Positions 1 through 10,803 of a stretch of 64,000 bases of DNA are shown in pieces. The notes beneath the pieces are model-generated. The model was not told where the DNA came from. It saw nothing but the letters and a program-made list of their open reading frames with translations, and searched no databases. The stretch spans positions 37,477,348-37,541,347 of the forward strand of contig CAIIXF020000006.1 in NCBI GenBank assembly GCA_903813345.2, in the 5' to 3' direction. How positions within the stretch are numbered: position 1 is the stretch's first letter; each line of letters starts with the position of its first letter. Source of the stretch: Owenia fusiformis. Lineage: Eukaryota > Annelida > Polychaeta > Sabellida > Oweniidae. The translations under genes and the position numbers were made by a program.

Positions 1-37
1 GTAAATACAAATGTACATTCGAGAATGTTTCACTTAC

Positions 38-3000
38 CCTGGGTTTGTTCCACCAATTGTTCAATGTTGTACCATAGTTTATGACGATGCAATTCTATTA
101 GATCCGGGTGAAATTCACAAAGCTTCTGACCAAGGTTAATATCTTTCTCTAAAATTGGTACTAACATCTGCGCCTCTTCTGGTACATCCTGACATCTGCA
201 TCTGACAGAAACCTCAAATCTGACATTGGGACAATAGTTCTTAATGGTAGACTTCAGATTTGCCTCGACGTCCTCACGGATTCTGGTACACATAGCGTTT
301 TTCCCATGATTTGTCATCCCTTTTGATAATTGATGGAGTTGTATCTCTATGTGATTGTCTTCAGCTAGAAGTGTTAACACATGAAAACCATCGGCAATTT
401 TAAACTTAACGTAATCAAAGAATACATTGCCATGTAAAAACCATGTATTTGCGTTACAGATTTTTGCAACGAGTCGATGAAAAAGCCCTTTAGGGAGGAA
501 TGAGAATTTGAAGAAAAGTGCGCCACAAACTAGTGGTTTATTTTTCATAACATCAATGTCACTAGACTCTCTTTTAGGAAGCAGACAAGGCACAAAGAAT
601 TGCCGTTTCTCATGAATATTCTCCACGCAATTTCTAAATGGACAAATTAAGTCAAAACGTTGCATGAGTTCTATCATTACGTCACTATGTATCGCTATAT
701 CAGCGTAAAGTTTCTTCCACACGGTTTCAATGAATTGCTCTTGAAGCACACCATATTTATCCAGTTTATCCCAGACGTTGCTGTCAAGTGTATTTCGTCC
801 TTTCGCGAATCTGTGAAACTTGGGTACTGTTATAATACTCTTGAAAACATCAATGAGCCACTGAGGATCCAAGATCACTAGATCGTTGAGATTGATTTCA
901 TTGAAGTAGATTATGTCTCCGACTGAATGATAAAATTCAAGACAAGCCCGGACAGAATCTTCATCCAAACCCTCTTTAAAACCAATCTTTGCCACTTCAT
1001 CAAACTTAAGAAAATGCCTTGGATGTTGGTCAGCGGTTCCCACTTTGAACTCAATGAGCCTTTTCTCTAAAAGCAGCCATTTAATTGGTACTTCCTGTCC
1101 CCAGAATCTTTGCTCTTCTGCTAGCTCTACGATCTTCTCCTTGAGTTCATTCAACTCGGAGTCGTCGTCAGATTGATTGTCGACTGCAAAATATGTTTTG
1201 CAGACATGTGGAAAGTAGACCTTATCCTGAATATTTAAGTTTAGATTGAGGAAATAGTCGTCAAGATTCTGCTGGTCAGTTTCGTGTGTCTGCAAATTAG
1301 AAATGCTTTGGTTAAAGTCACATGTTTTATTTTTTCTGAAATGTCAGTTACGCAATATTATATTAACTCCTATCGACTTGGTAATATTCGTATTTATTCT
1401 TATATATTACCATATTGACGATATCTTTGTGTGTTCCTACTATGATGACGGGGGGACTCAGCGATTCTGTTTCAGAAGATGACTTTCCAGTATGAGTATG
1501 TATAGAGTTTAACCAGTAGTCTAAGTAGTCTAAAATGTTGAAAATAAATTTGATGTTAAGAAAATACAAATGGCGATTCAAACAACGTGAATCAAGTATG
1601 AAATTAGTGAACCACACGTTGGTCTGATCCTAAAAATATTGCGTTTCGCAATTTTATGAATTCCAGAAAACAAAAAACCTCTGTTCAATGATTAATTATA
1701 AAAACATAACGACAATGTGTTCTGGGCTGCTGGGCGGCGGTTGATAGTTTTAATATTACTTGTGAATCTTTGTATTTATCGTGTTTGCATTTATGTCTTA
1801 TAATTACCGTATTAATAAATTGTATTTTAGCTCAGAACAATGTTATTACATTTATGTTTAACATCCTAATGCATTTCAGGATTTTCTGTAAACCAGCATA
1901 TGATAATTATGTGAATAATTATCAGATTAAACACAAAGATAAATGAAAGATTGTAAAGATAATCGAAAGCTACATTACAGAGTATTATAAAAAATAAGTA
2001 ATTTAAAGGATGTATATAACTATCTAGGCCTTAGAAAACTTTTCGAGGATAATCATCAGTTTGATTCCCTTTCATTAACTAAATCTAATAAATGCACTTT
2101 CGATTTCCAATTGAATGTCAAAGTGCTCTAATAAGGAAGGTGAAAGTGTTTGGCCGTTGTCAGGAATCCCCCAAAACAAATGTCACAATGAATGTCGCCA
2201 TATCAGCCAACGTATATTTAAGACGTAATACTCGTAGCCCGCCCTTGTGGAAATCAAATTTCAAAATATCGGTGCATGAAAACATCTTTTGCGATACCTT
2301 CCATGGCCTTTTTGTAACTTAGTAGAATATACAAATATACATTTGATATTTATTTAACAAAATTTATTTTCATCATCACTTTCTAACGCTTCTATTTTTT
2401 ATTTAATTGAACTTACGGATATGTTAAAAGATAACACATCTTGAAGACAGTCAAACGAAAGTACATGTACAATGTACCATAAATCAAATTCCATAATGCT
2501 GTAGATTTAATGCAACAGCAATTCAAGACAATTAGATGGAGAGTAATAGTTATGAACTGGTGTTTTATTGTTTTTAAGGGCATGTGAAAATCCTAATCAT
2601 GGATTTGGGGAGTTTAATTCACTGAACAAATTTTCGTTGGACCAATGTTAGTACTACGCATTGTGGCACGTGTATATCCTCACCATATCCTCACCTTTGA
2701 CCGTCTTAGGGGCAGTGGCATCAAGTTTCTTGCCTGAACGTGACTGTCTGAATGTCTCAACCTTCTCATCGAGATCCTTGGTTAGGTCCACAACTAACAG
2801 ATATATGGCTCTGTCCGTCAAAAATGTTTGATGCGTTGTATAAAATACATGCTGACCACCGAAATCCCAGAATGATAGCTTTAGCTGTTTTTCCTCCTGA
2901 CATAGGAAAATAAGGCATGTCATCAGTTTTTTGTTGCATAAAACTCCTTAAAATCTAAGAGCGAGCATTTTCTGACGGCAACTTTCAACCTTTTTTGTTT

Positions 3001-4156
3001 TTTTGTACTATTTGATACACTATTTAGTATTTAGTGTTCTGTAATCATAAAAACTTTGAAGCATCGTAATCTATGTAATTCTCTTACGAATAATATAAAC
3101 TCATACCTGATTTTTAACAGCAGCTAAACTTTCAACTTTACTTATAATATTCTCAGGTATGTCTTCCGGAGTAGTATGGCTATCATCAATATCACCAGAG
3201 CTCACATTGTCGTTGGGAGCAATGCCCTGGATCATGATAGCATGCAATAGCTTCTTAGCAACTTCACCATCGTGTATCTCTTTGGGGTCATCCGTATCCT
3301 TTGCTGATTTGAAACCTGCAATTTTTTTTCGAACATATTATCGCTTTCCAACATATTTGAAAACAAAGATGTTCTCATAAATCTAGAAACTGTTAAAATT
3401 TGTGTTATATAATGTAATACTCTTGATTTATGCACCATTCAAAGGCATTGTGTGAGACACGGGAACGTCGGAATTTGTCACTCAGAACTGTCAGTATTGT
3501 ATTAATCTAAGGTCAAATTGTCAATAGTTTATCGCATACATCCTCTTTTAAGGGGTAATTGGCTATTTGGCAAATATTGACAGACAGCTGCAATCGATAT
3601 TCAGAGTGCCTCCAAGGAAAAAGTTATTTCAAAAATCTCAAAATCAATTGAATGGTTCGTAAGAACAATACTTTTTGCATCGCTGATTCTTATCTACACA
3701 CAAAAATCTTTGTCATTATATTTGAAAACATTCCCATGTATTACAAGTAAGAGGATCGTATTTTTGCATCTGCCCGCACTATACGAACGCCATGGTCGAA
3801 TATGAATGGCCTACCCTTTGCTTTGGTTTTCCATATGACCGAATTGCTGATATCGATATAACATGCCGATGGGTCCACATGTATGCCATCTGTCGGAATG
3901 TGCTCCTTATCATAACCTTGGTCTAATAGACGCTTCTTAAGACTTGTTTTCCCCACCCCGTATTGGCCAACGATCATGATCCGAGTATGGTAGACCTCTC
4001 GTGTTCCCTCCTCCCTTGCCTTCTGGTAGGCCTTTATGTATTTAGAGTTGTTTAATAACAATTCACTACCAGTAGGGTGCTGCATATCCTCAAGCGTTCC
4101 TCTCTTCTTTGTATTCTGGTAATCTCCGTCTCCTGGATCCTCTACAAATTCAAAAC
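38..4156 (-). CDS. ROCO-family (Roc-COR) GTPase, 3' part continues off left edge
   Basis: Five exons on the minus strand join in phase: 4156-3785, 3315-3107, 2896-2695, 1529-1411 and 1289-38. Each has AG/GT borders, and the last donor (CAGG|GTAAGT at 38-33) shows that more exons lie beyond the window. Exon 1 carries the P-loop GQYGVGKTS (G1). Exon 3 carries FWDFGGQ (G3, DxxGQ), followed by a Rab/Roc-like strand ending VVDL. Exon 4 carries IIVGTHKD (G4). Exon 5 (417 codons) is a COR domain with LDPQWLIDVFKSI. In ROCO proteins Roc binds GTP and COR mediates dimerisation and conformational control; kinase, LRR, ankyrin or death domains may flank them. No kinase or LRR is visible here, so the exact subfamily is unknown. 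Exon 2 is acidic and weakly conserved in look. The 5' end is uncertain: the exon could start at an ATG at 4190, or be preceded by the possible exon at 5031-4938. Confidence 0.88.
1995..2235 (-). repeat. dispersed repeat copy, paralogous to 10425-10645
   Basis: Read on the opposite strand, 10425-10645 matches this stretch over about 220 bp at roughly three-quarters identity by eye. Shared anchors are AGGATGTATATAACTATC, GTGAAAGTGCTCTAATAA and AAACAAATGTCACAATGAAT. It lies in an intron of the ROCO gene. No ends, target duplications or coding frame are clear. Confidence 0.6.
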
Positions 4157-4384
4157 CTAAGGTATACAATTTATTGCAAAGCTCAAACATAAAAGTAATC
4201 TACTTTTATATCAGCCATTCGAAAAGGTTGCTTGATATTTTCGATACTCTCTTCAACTCAAAAATTGTCAGATTGCAGAATAGGTGACTCCCCATATGCT
4301 GCTACTAAATATTGCAAATACCTTTATTCCCCCTAAATTTCTATCTTGATCCATCAAGGTATTACATATAGACCTGCCAACCTA

Positions 4385-4625
4385 AAACCGTAATTCTTTT
4401 TAATATCTTATTGTTTTTAAAAAGTATGGTATTTTCTGGTAGATTTTTTTAAAAGGTAGTTTTTACTGTAGATTTTTCCTTTCTTTAAAAACAGTGCTTT
4501 TTCTATTAGATTTTTGAAAAATGTGTTTTTCCAGCAGATCAAAAAACTGTAGTTTTCGGTAGATTTTTCCAAAAACGGTAGTTTCTCCGGTAGATTTAAA
4601 AAACGGTAGTATTGCATTGTATTGT
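4385..4625 (+). repeat. degenerate GGTAGATTTTT / AAACGGTAG simple-repeat tract
   Basis: A run of imperfect units built on GGTAGATTTTT and AAACGGTAGT, all in one orientation. A related tract at 7020-7395 carries the same unit, with its right half inverted (AAACTACCG). It is not coding; open frames through it are low-complexity artefacts. Confidence 0.6.
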
Positions 4626-4937
4626 ATTTTTTGTTACAAGTTATGGTGGTAGCACAATACAAAATTGAAGTATAAGCATTATCACAACATGTTGGTTTGA
4701 TGCAGGTTGTGCCCGATTGGGTTGTGTCTGATTGTTTTTTGTGATTGATGTACGCTGTCTAAGGTTGTGCCTGCTTTAACAAATAGTTGTATAAATCGGA
4801 ATCACGGGTTATACTTGATTTGATTTGTTCTTCGGTTGAATCCATGTTTGGTTTTAATTTATTGGTTGTGTATTAGGTTGTACTGTTTTTCTTGTCTTTC
4901 TAGACTGAGTTTTGATGCTAAATATTTGAATTCTTAC

Positions 4938-5031
4938 CTAGAGCATTTCTAAAAGCTAGACTATATTGTCTAACTTTGTGCCAAATAAGTTTAAATCGAG
5001 AGAACAAAAAGTTCATAACCAGGAAGTTCAT
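4938..5031 (-). other. possible first coding exon of the ROCO gene
   Basis: An open frame from an ATG at 5031 ends at a good donor (CTAG|GTAAG, GT at 4937-4936). It leaves phase 1, exactly what the next exon at 4156 needs. It would encode about 31 residues ending RQYSLAFRNAL. The start lies only a few bases from a dispersed repeat (5040 onward), and no homology is recognised, so this rests on splice signals and phase alone. Confidence 0.3.
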
Positions 5032-5039
5032 CCATTTTG

Positions 5040-5395
5040 TTTTTTAGTGCAATTGTTTTTTGTTCCTTTCTACCAATTCTTGAGAATGAAATAAAATATC
5101 TTTCCGAACCATATTGGAACAAAATAGCATATACAGCATTTTCTTAGACCTCTCAATATTATAGTTATACAGAGGAAATTTTGGTTGATTTCACAAAAAG
5201 TATGCAAAAACTAAAAACAAAACCCCCAAAAATAGATAAAAATTAAGATAAACCTTTTATTTCATTAACAATATACTTTTTAAAAATCAACCAAACTTTC
5301 CTTTGTACAATTACAACGTTGTGTTTATGTCGTTTTGTTCCAATGAGGTTCGGATAGATGTTTCATTTCATTCCGAACATATGATACCAATAACA
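5040..5395. repeat. imperfect inverted pair of a dispersed repeat (also at 30055-30180)
   Basis: The stretch 5055-5175 (minus sense) and 5320-5395 (plus sense) share a GTTCCAA..AGGTTCGGA..ATTTCATTC core. The same core, more completely, occurs in plus orientation at 30090-30150. The plus-sense copy lies upstream of the exon-like module at 6096. Confidence 0.55.
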
Positions 5396-5452
5396 AAAGG
5401 AGTGTCTGATGTATGTGTTTTCCAAAACGATATAGAAAAAAATATTTATATA

Positions 5453-6027
5453 CAGGGTGGTCAAAAAAAATGGAAACCCTTACACCATTTTCCTCATATA
5501 TTTGTCATTTTGAGAAATAACTCCTTGATATTTTGCACATTTGTACACCATTCAATTTCCTACCAGCTCACTTTATTTCATGACCATCAGATTGATAGTC
5601 ACAATGTTACATCACTTTACAGAACATGCCCTAGTGGCCACTATTGCGCTGTCGGGCCACCTGTACTCATCGTCCAAAATGTCCCTACCTGTGGGGATAT
5701 GGCAAGGAAAAAATGTATGAGAATGACCTCAGGACAATCACAAACCTCAAAAGTGAGATCATCTGTATCATTCAGGCCATACCTGCTGAGGAATGCATTC
5801 GGCCCATTGACAACTGTGCAGGTTTGCCTACAGCGCGATGATGGCCAAACTTGAAGCATGTTATTCAAAGTGCTGTAAAATTGTGACTATAAGTCTGATT
5901 GTCATGAAAATTGGTAGGGTGGTAGTAAATTGAATGATGTACAAATGTGTGAAATATCAGGGAGTAATTCCTTAAAATGTCAAAGATATTAGGAAAATGC
6001 AGGGTTTCCATTTTTTTGACCACCCTG
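5453..6027 (+). mobile_element. mariner-type element, internally deleted, with about 160-bp terminal inverted repeats
   Basis: The ends are CAGGGTGGTCAAAAAAA and its inverse, flanked by TA on both sides (5451-5452, 6028-6029), the standard Tc1/mariner target duplication. Inverted arms run inward for about 160 bp. The core, about 5640-5850 on the plus strand, keeps only the C-terminal part of a transposase (a LWGYGKEKMYENDLRTI-like stretch, then a C-terminal helix). It is a non-autonomous deletion derivative of the family seen nearly full length at 10881-13185. The related sequence at 63 kb (minus strand) lacks it, showing the empty site. Confidence 0.85.
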
Positions 6028-6095
6028 TATATTTCAAATTATAATGTTATCCTCCAAAAGATGACTATTATATTGACGATGTGTAAAATTTTCAG

Positions 6096-6181
6096 AATGT
6101 TTTGATGACTGGTTTAAGAGAAATGCGTGTCCAAAAAGTTCACCATATCGATACCACTCCTTTATTGATTTTAGACCTTAA
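6096..6181 (+). pseudogene. orphan terminal-exon-like module, copy 1
   Basis: After an acceptor (AAAATTTTCAG|AA) the frame reads CFDDWFKRNACPKSSPYRY, a few more residues, then TAA at 6179-6181. The same module occurs at 31089 (+, degenerate) and 63219 (-), each preceded by a similar acceptor and intron-like flank. It looks like the last exon of a gene duplicated piecemeal. The protein family is not recognised, and no upstream exons were found here. Confidence 0.5.
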
Positions 6182-6416
6182 ATTGTGCGTTCTGAGCGAT
6201 ATCAGACTTTGTGATGGGACACTATTTATTGTATACAATCGTGATGTGAATGAATAAATAAAACCACACATGAAAGGTTATTGCCCGTTCAATCACTTAG
6301 GCCTATCATTTGAAAAAGTTTTTAATGTTATTTACATGCACCTTTTACATGTAATAAAACTGGCAAATGCAAGCCACAAACGGCGAGGGGCCTTTGCCGC
6401 CCACGCTCTTATGATT

Positions 6417-6489
6417 TACCCTTTGCATTCGTTTCACTTCACTTCTTAAAAGAGAGCTTCGTCTTCAACTAGACTCTGCACGCAGGGTA
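6417..6489. mobile_element. 73-bp Mutator-like miniature element
   Basis: Begins TACCCTTTGCATTCG and ends CGCAGGGTA. It is flanked by a 9-bp duplication with one mismatch (CTTATGATT at 6408-6416, CTTATAATT at 6490-6498). Sequence and ends match the 368-bp element at 24463-24830, of which this is an internally deleted version. A 9-bp duplication is typical of Mutator-like elements. Confidence 0.75.
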
Positions 6490-7019
6490 CTTATAATTCC
6501 ACGTTTATTAAAAACCAAGTCTTTACTGCCAATGAACTTAATCTTGTTTGTCTCATAATTGATCTGAGATAGGTCTTGAGACGCCTCATAGAATTCGGTA
6601 TAAGTTAAATGCCAGGGAAGATTATTTTGTACGAGTCAGAAGATACGACCAGAAAGGAAAAATGGTACTTGTCTGGAGTCTTGAAGAGAAGTTGTCCAGG
6701 AAGATCATAAAACAAAATACTTTGCTTTATTTTTTTTTATTTTTTACAATTCTTTTTTTGCTTCATCATATAAGGTACGCAACTGCGTACCCTTGCGTAT
6801 GCCTGGTTACGCGCCTGAAAACTATGTTATATGACAAAAATGAATGACTAATAAGGCCGGTGATTGGACTGCTTATTTACATGTCAGTTGGCCCAGAACA
6901 AAAATTGGATTTGTTCGCTCATTTTTTACATTACAAAGGATTTATACATTTTTTCGGGCCGCGAAACTGAGAGTGAAAGAAACAAGTGTGACTGCGATAA
7001 TCAAGGTCACAGACTTGTC

Positions 7020-7395
7020 AAATTTCTATTAAAAAATACGGTAGATTTCAGCGAATAAGCGTTAGATTTTACGGGAGTTTTCAGAAAGAACGGAATATTT
7101 TAGCAGAGATCTCAGCAGAAATACAGAAGATTTTACAGCCATTTTCAAAAGAAAAACGGATTTGAAAATAAAATTATGGTAGATTTTAGCAGAAATACGA
7201 CACGGGAGCTTTTACAGAAGGTTATTGATAATAAACTGGAAAAACTACCGTTTTTGAAAAATGTTCCCGGGCGACTACCGCTTTTTAAAAATCTACCGTA
7301 AAACTACCGTTTTCTACTTAAAAATACAGCCTGTTTTTAAAAACTACCGGAAAAACTAACAGATTAAAAAATCTTCCTTAGAAATACGGCAATTA
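7020..7395. repeat. degenerate CTACCG simple-repeat palindrome
   Basis: The left half carries CGGTAGATTT-type units and the right half AAACTACCG-type units, so the tract is loosely palindromic. The right half is inverted relative to the tract at 4385-4625. It may mark the ends of a long degenerate foldback element. Confidence 0.5.
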
Positions 7396-8523
7396 AATGA
7401 AAATATATTGCAATTTGTATTTTAGGTTCGGAAATGCATAATATACCAAACGCTTGAATTAGTTTTGAAAGTGTGGTTGTAAAAAGGATTTGATGTTCAA
7501 ATTCCTAGCTTTTACCTGTACTTATTGGGACTACATTATTCGCTATGGGCCCCTTTTGGCCAAACTCGACGTTGTAAGATACCCTTTGTCCCTCAACAAG
7601 CGTTTTAAAGCCGTCTCCTACAATGGCAGACTGAAAACAAAGTTTACAAATTATGAAGATGTCACATTTATTCACCGATAACCTAATGAAATATGTGTTT
7701 ATTTTATGATTGTCCAGTGCACTATACTGAAAACTATTAATTCATACACTGACAAATACATTCATATTAGGTTTAAACCTGTGCCGCCTTGATTATAATC
7801 TTAATCTACACTGAGGAAATTTTCTGAGGGTTGGTGAATACGTCTATTCATTCACTCGAAATTTAATATGACAGTGGGGGATCCAGAAAATCACAAGGGG
7901 GGAGTCTGTAAACAATTTTGCGCCCCTAAAACCAAAAATTGGGCCCAATTTTGAAAAATTAGGGCCAATATTTTGATAATTGGCCCAAAAATGCCAATTT
8001 ATGCCCAAAAAAGGCCCATTCTGAGGCCCTACCAAATTTTTGGGCCAATAAACTAAAAATTGTGTATGATGAGTACTCACAGTAACTATATTTGACATAG
8101 AATTTGACATAGAATGGGGCGATAAATCCCAGAATTACTTGTATCATAGTATTTACTAATACATTCAGAGTGGATATTCATCTTTCATTCCATATAAAGA
8201 AAATATAAATTGATAAAATATTGACGGAGTGGGAGTTGTTACAATGATCCAAACTTTTAGCAATTTCAGAACGTTTCGTCCAGTGTATTTAATGAGGGGC
8301 CCACCTTAAATAATCAATTACAATAACATAGTCGTTTTTGGCTTATTTCTTGAAAGCATTATACGCTATTATTATCAAATATTTGTATTCATATGGGGAA
8401 TCGATTCTAATATGATAGTACACTTATTTTACCCAAGTTAGAGTTAACTTTATATATAAATGTGAAATAATTTGGGAAATCCACTATAGTAAGGGAGCAA
8501 ATGTCATTCCGTGTCCTTTTTAT
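7395..8523. other. intergenic; GGGCC/AATTTT-rich tract at about 7905-8045
   Basis: No gene is supported. Between about 7905 and 8045 there is a cryptic repeat of GGGCC blocks alternating with AAAATTTT-type runs. The rest is AT-rich sequence without recognisable motifs. Confidence 0.5.
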
Positions 8524-9811
8524 AGGCGAGCTAAGCGACATATATTTTCATGAACTATACGTGATACTTACCAAGAAAAATGATGTTGGCAATTCTGAAT
8601 CTGCGACGGCGTTGCTATGGTAACCAAGTAAATATTCCACGCCCACTTTTAGGGGCTCTTTTTAGTGTATCTCCGTCATTATTGCTCAGATTTCGATACA
8701 ATTCACACCAAATGGAAGGTAATAGATAATGCAATCAGGAAATATTAAGTTGGCAATTCTGAATCCGCTACGGCGTTGCTATGGTGACAAAGTAAATATA
8801 CCACGCCCACTTTTCGGGGCTCGTTTCAGTGTTTGGCCCCTATCTTTATCATTATTGGTCAGATTTAAATGAAATTTGTACCAAATGAAAGGTAATATAC
8901 AGAGCAATCAAACAAGCTATAAAATATACAAATAGGGTGATTTGCATATCAACTATATGCCACGATCGCAGCACCCGCCCCCCGACTGAAAGCTGACTGC
9001 GCCCCTGATTAATGATTGCCATTATGACATCATAATATAACACAATCCAAATTAAATAATTTTTTACAGTTAATAGATTATTTTCACCAAATTTTAAAAA
9101 GAATACATGTCAGTCAACTGGTCAAAATGTAACATTTTCTAAAGAATTCTTGTTTACAGCAGATAGTTTTGCTACATGCTGTCACCAAAGCAAAGGTGGG
9201 AATGGGACACTTTCATTATATTTATTCATTTTTTATGACCATACATGTACATGTATGAATGAAATAAACTAATAAACTCAACTAAAAGAAATAAACTAAT
9301 TAACTACTTAAAAGCATTACTGACCATTTTAAAGACAATAATTTCCCAGATTTCTACATCATGATTAAAATAAAATATGCAAAAACAAACGGTTATGACC
9401 TCATAATTAATATACATGAATCATTTTATATAAACTCTTTGATTGTGGTTTCTATTACCTTTCATTTGGTGCAAATTTCATCTTAATCTGAGCAATATTG
9501 AAGAAGATAGGGACCAAACACTGAAAAGAGCCCTTAAAAGTGGGTGTGGCATATTTACTTTGTTACCATAGCAACGCTTTTACGGATTCAGAATTGCATT
9601 ATCTATAACCTTCCATTTGATGTAAAATCCATCAAAATTTGAGCAATAACGACGGAAATAGAGACCAAATACTGGAAGGAGCACCTAAAATTGGGCGTGG
9701 CATATTTATTTGGTTACCATAGCAACGCCGTCGCGGATTCAGAATTGCCACAATTTTTTCTTGATCAGTATCACTTCTAGTTCATGAAAACATATGTCGC
9801 TTAGCTCGCCT
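8524..9811. mobile_element. foldback DNA element with about 380-bp terminal inverted repeats
   Basis: Starts AGGCGAGCTAAGCGACATAT at 8524 and ends with the inverse at 9811. The arms extend to about 8910 and from about 9440. Each arm contains two diverged tandem copies of a roughly 160-bp block (anchors AATTCTGAATC, GCGTTGCTATGG, CACGCCCACTTTT). The centre is AT-rich and non-coding. No target duplication could be fixed. The superfamily is unassigned; it is non-autonomous. Confidence 0.85.
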
Positions 9812-9941
9812 CTATTCCCAGACTACTAACAGTTTGGGGGTTTCTCCAAAGCTATCGTTAAGTTGTTAGGGGAATGACGTCACATTACATTGCATTTCAA
9901 TGAGAGCCGGCTACGAGTATTACGTCATCAATATGGGTTGG

Positions 9942-10410
9942 GGTATGAGTACCGTAATCCAACACCAAATTCGAAAATTCATAACAATACTTTGCACATA
10001 TGGCGTTCGTGACCAACTATAAAACGCTTACCCCCCATAGTGTTATATATCAAAATGTACCTGTTCATATAGGGGTTCGATTGATCTACATCAAATTATA
10101 GGGAGTCAGGTTACTTTTTGAGATATCAGCGTCCATTTATTGTGACTCGCGTTTGCTACCACTTCCTCAATTCTGATATGATGGGCAAACGCGTAGTAAA
10201 CATGCTCACGTCGGAACTATTTTTGACCTACATCGCTATTTTCGTAATTCAAATGAAAGTTGAACTCCTCCTCTTTATTTTGATACCAAATAGTGGCATA
10301 CTAGGTACCCTAGAAGCCAACTATGGCGTTATTTAGAACAATACCACGAGTTTTTAAATGGACTATATAGGGGTCATACCTTTTGGCGGATGGATATGGA
10401 ACCTCATACC
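9942..10410 (+). mobile_element. 469-bp non-autonomous DNA element, copy 1
   Basis: The ends are GGTATGAG and CTCATACC. A perfect 4-bp duplication TTGG flanks it (9938-9941, 10411-10414). The copy at 29163-29631 has the same length and is nearly identical, and a truncated inverted copy lies at 53837-54135. Short frames inside are not convincingly coding. The superfamily is not assigned; the 4-bp duplication and GG..CC ends are the only diagnostic features. Confidence 0.88.
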
Positions 10411-10424
10411 TTGGATGGTATTGA

Positions 10425-10645
10425 GACATTCATTGTGACATTTGTTTTTGCAAGTTCTTAACAACGGTAAAATACTTTCACTTTCGTTATTAGAGCACTT
10501 TCACATTTGATTAGAAAGCGAAAGAGTATTTATTGCATTTAATTGATGAAAGTGAATCTAATTGATGATATTATTCTTAAAACTAATTTTCATTGTTTTC
10601 TAAGCCCTTGATAGTTATATACATCCTTTAATCAGTCATATTTGT
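10425..10645 (+). repeat. dispersed repeat copy, paralogous to 1995-2235
   Basis: See the copy at 1995-2235, which matches in inverted orientation. Here it directly follows the 469-bp element, whose TTGG duplication lies at its edge. Confidence 0.6.
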
Positions 10646-10685
10646 TATAAAGTCAACAGATCAACATAAGTACAAGAAAACTCAC

Positions 10686-10803
10686 ATGAATCACAAAACT
10701 ATCAACGCTATGATCATCAGGTGTGATGAACCCAAAACCTTTCTCATCGTTAAACCACTTGACAGTTCCCGTCAATGCCCTGGATCGCAGAGATTCTTGC
10801 AAC
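10686..10803 (-). CDS. isolated cold-shock-domain exon
   Basis: On the minus strand an acceptor (TTTCTAG|G) opens a 118-nt exon closed by a good donor (ATTCAT|GTGAGT). The frame encodes about 39 residues including [19 protein letters not shown], then a SFVIHV strand. This is the first half of a cold-shock (CSD, OB-fold) domain with RNP1-like KGFGFI and RNP2-like FVIHV motifs, known to bind single-stranded RNA or DNA. The motif wording is closer to bacterial CspA proteins than to animal Y-box proteins, but the splice borders argue for a nuclear gene. The neighbouring exons are not found; a mariner starts only 77 bp upstream on the exon's strand. It may be a live exon with distant partners or a gene fragment. 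Confidence 0.6.

Noticed and set aside
10686-10803. Bacterial contamination as the source of the cold-shock sequence
   Set aside because: It is flanked by AG and GTGAGT splice signals and by animal repeats on both sides.
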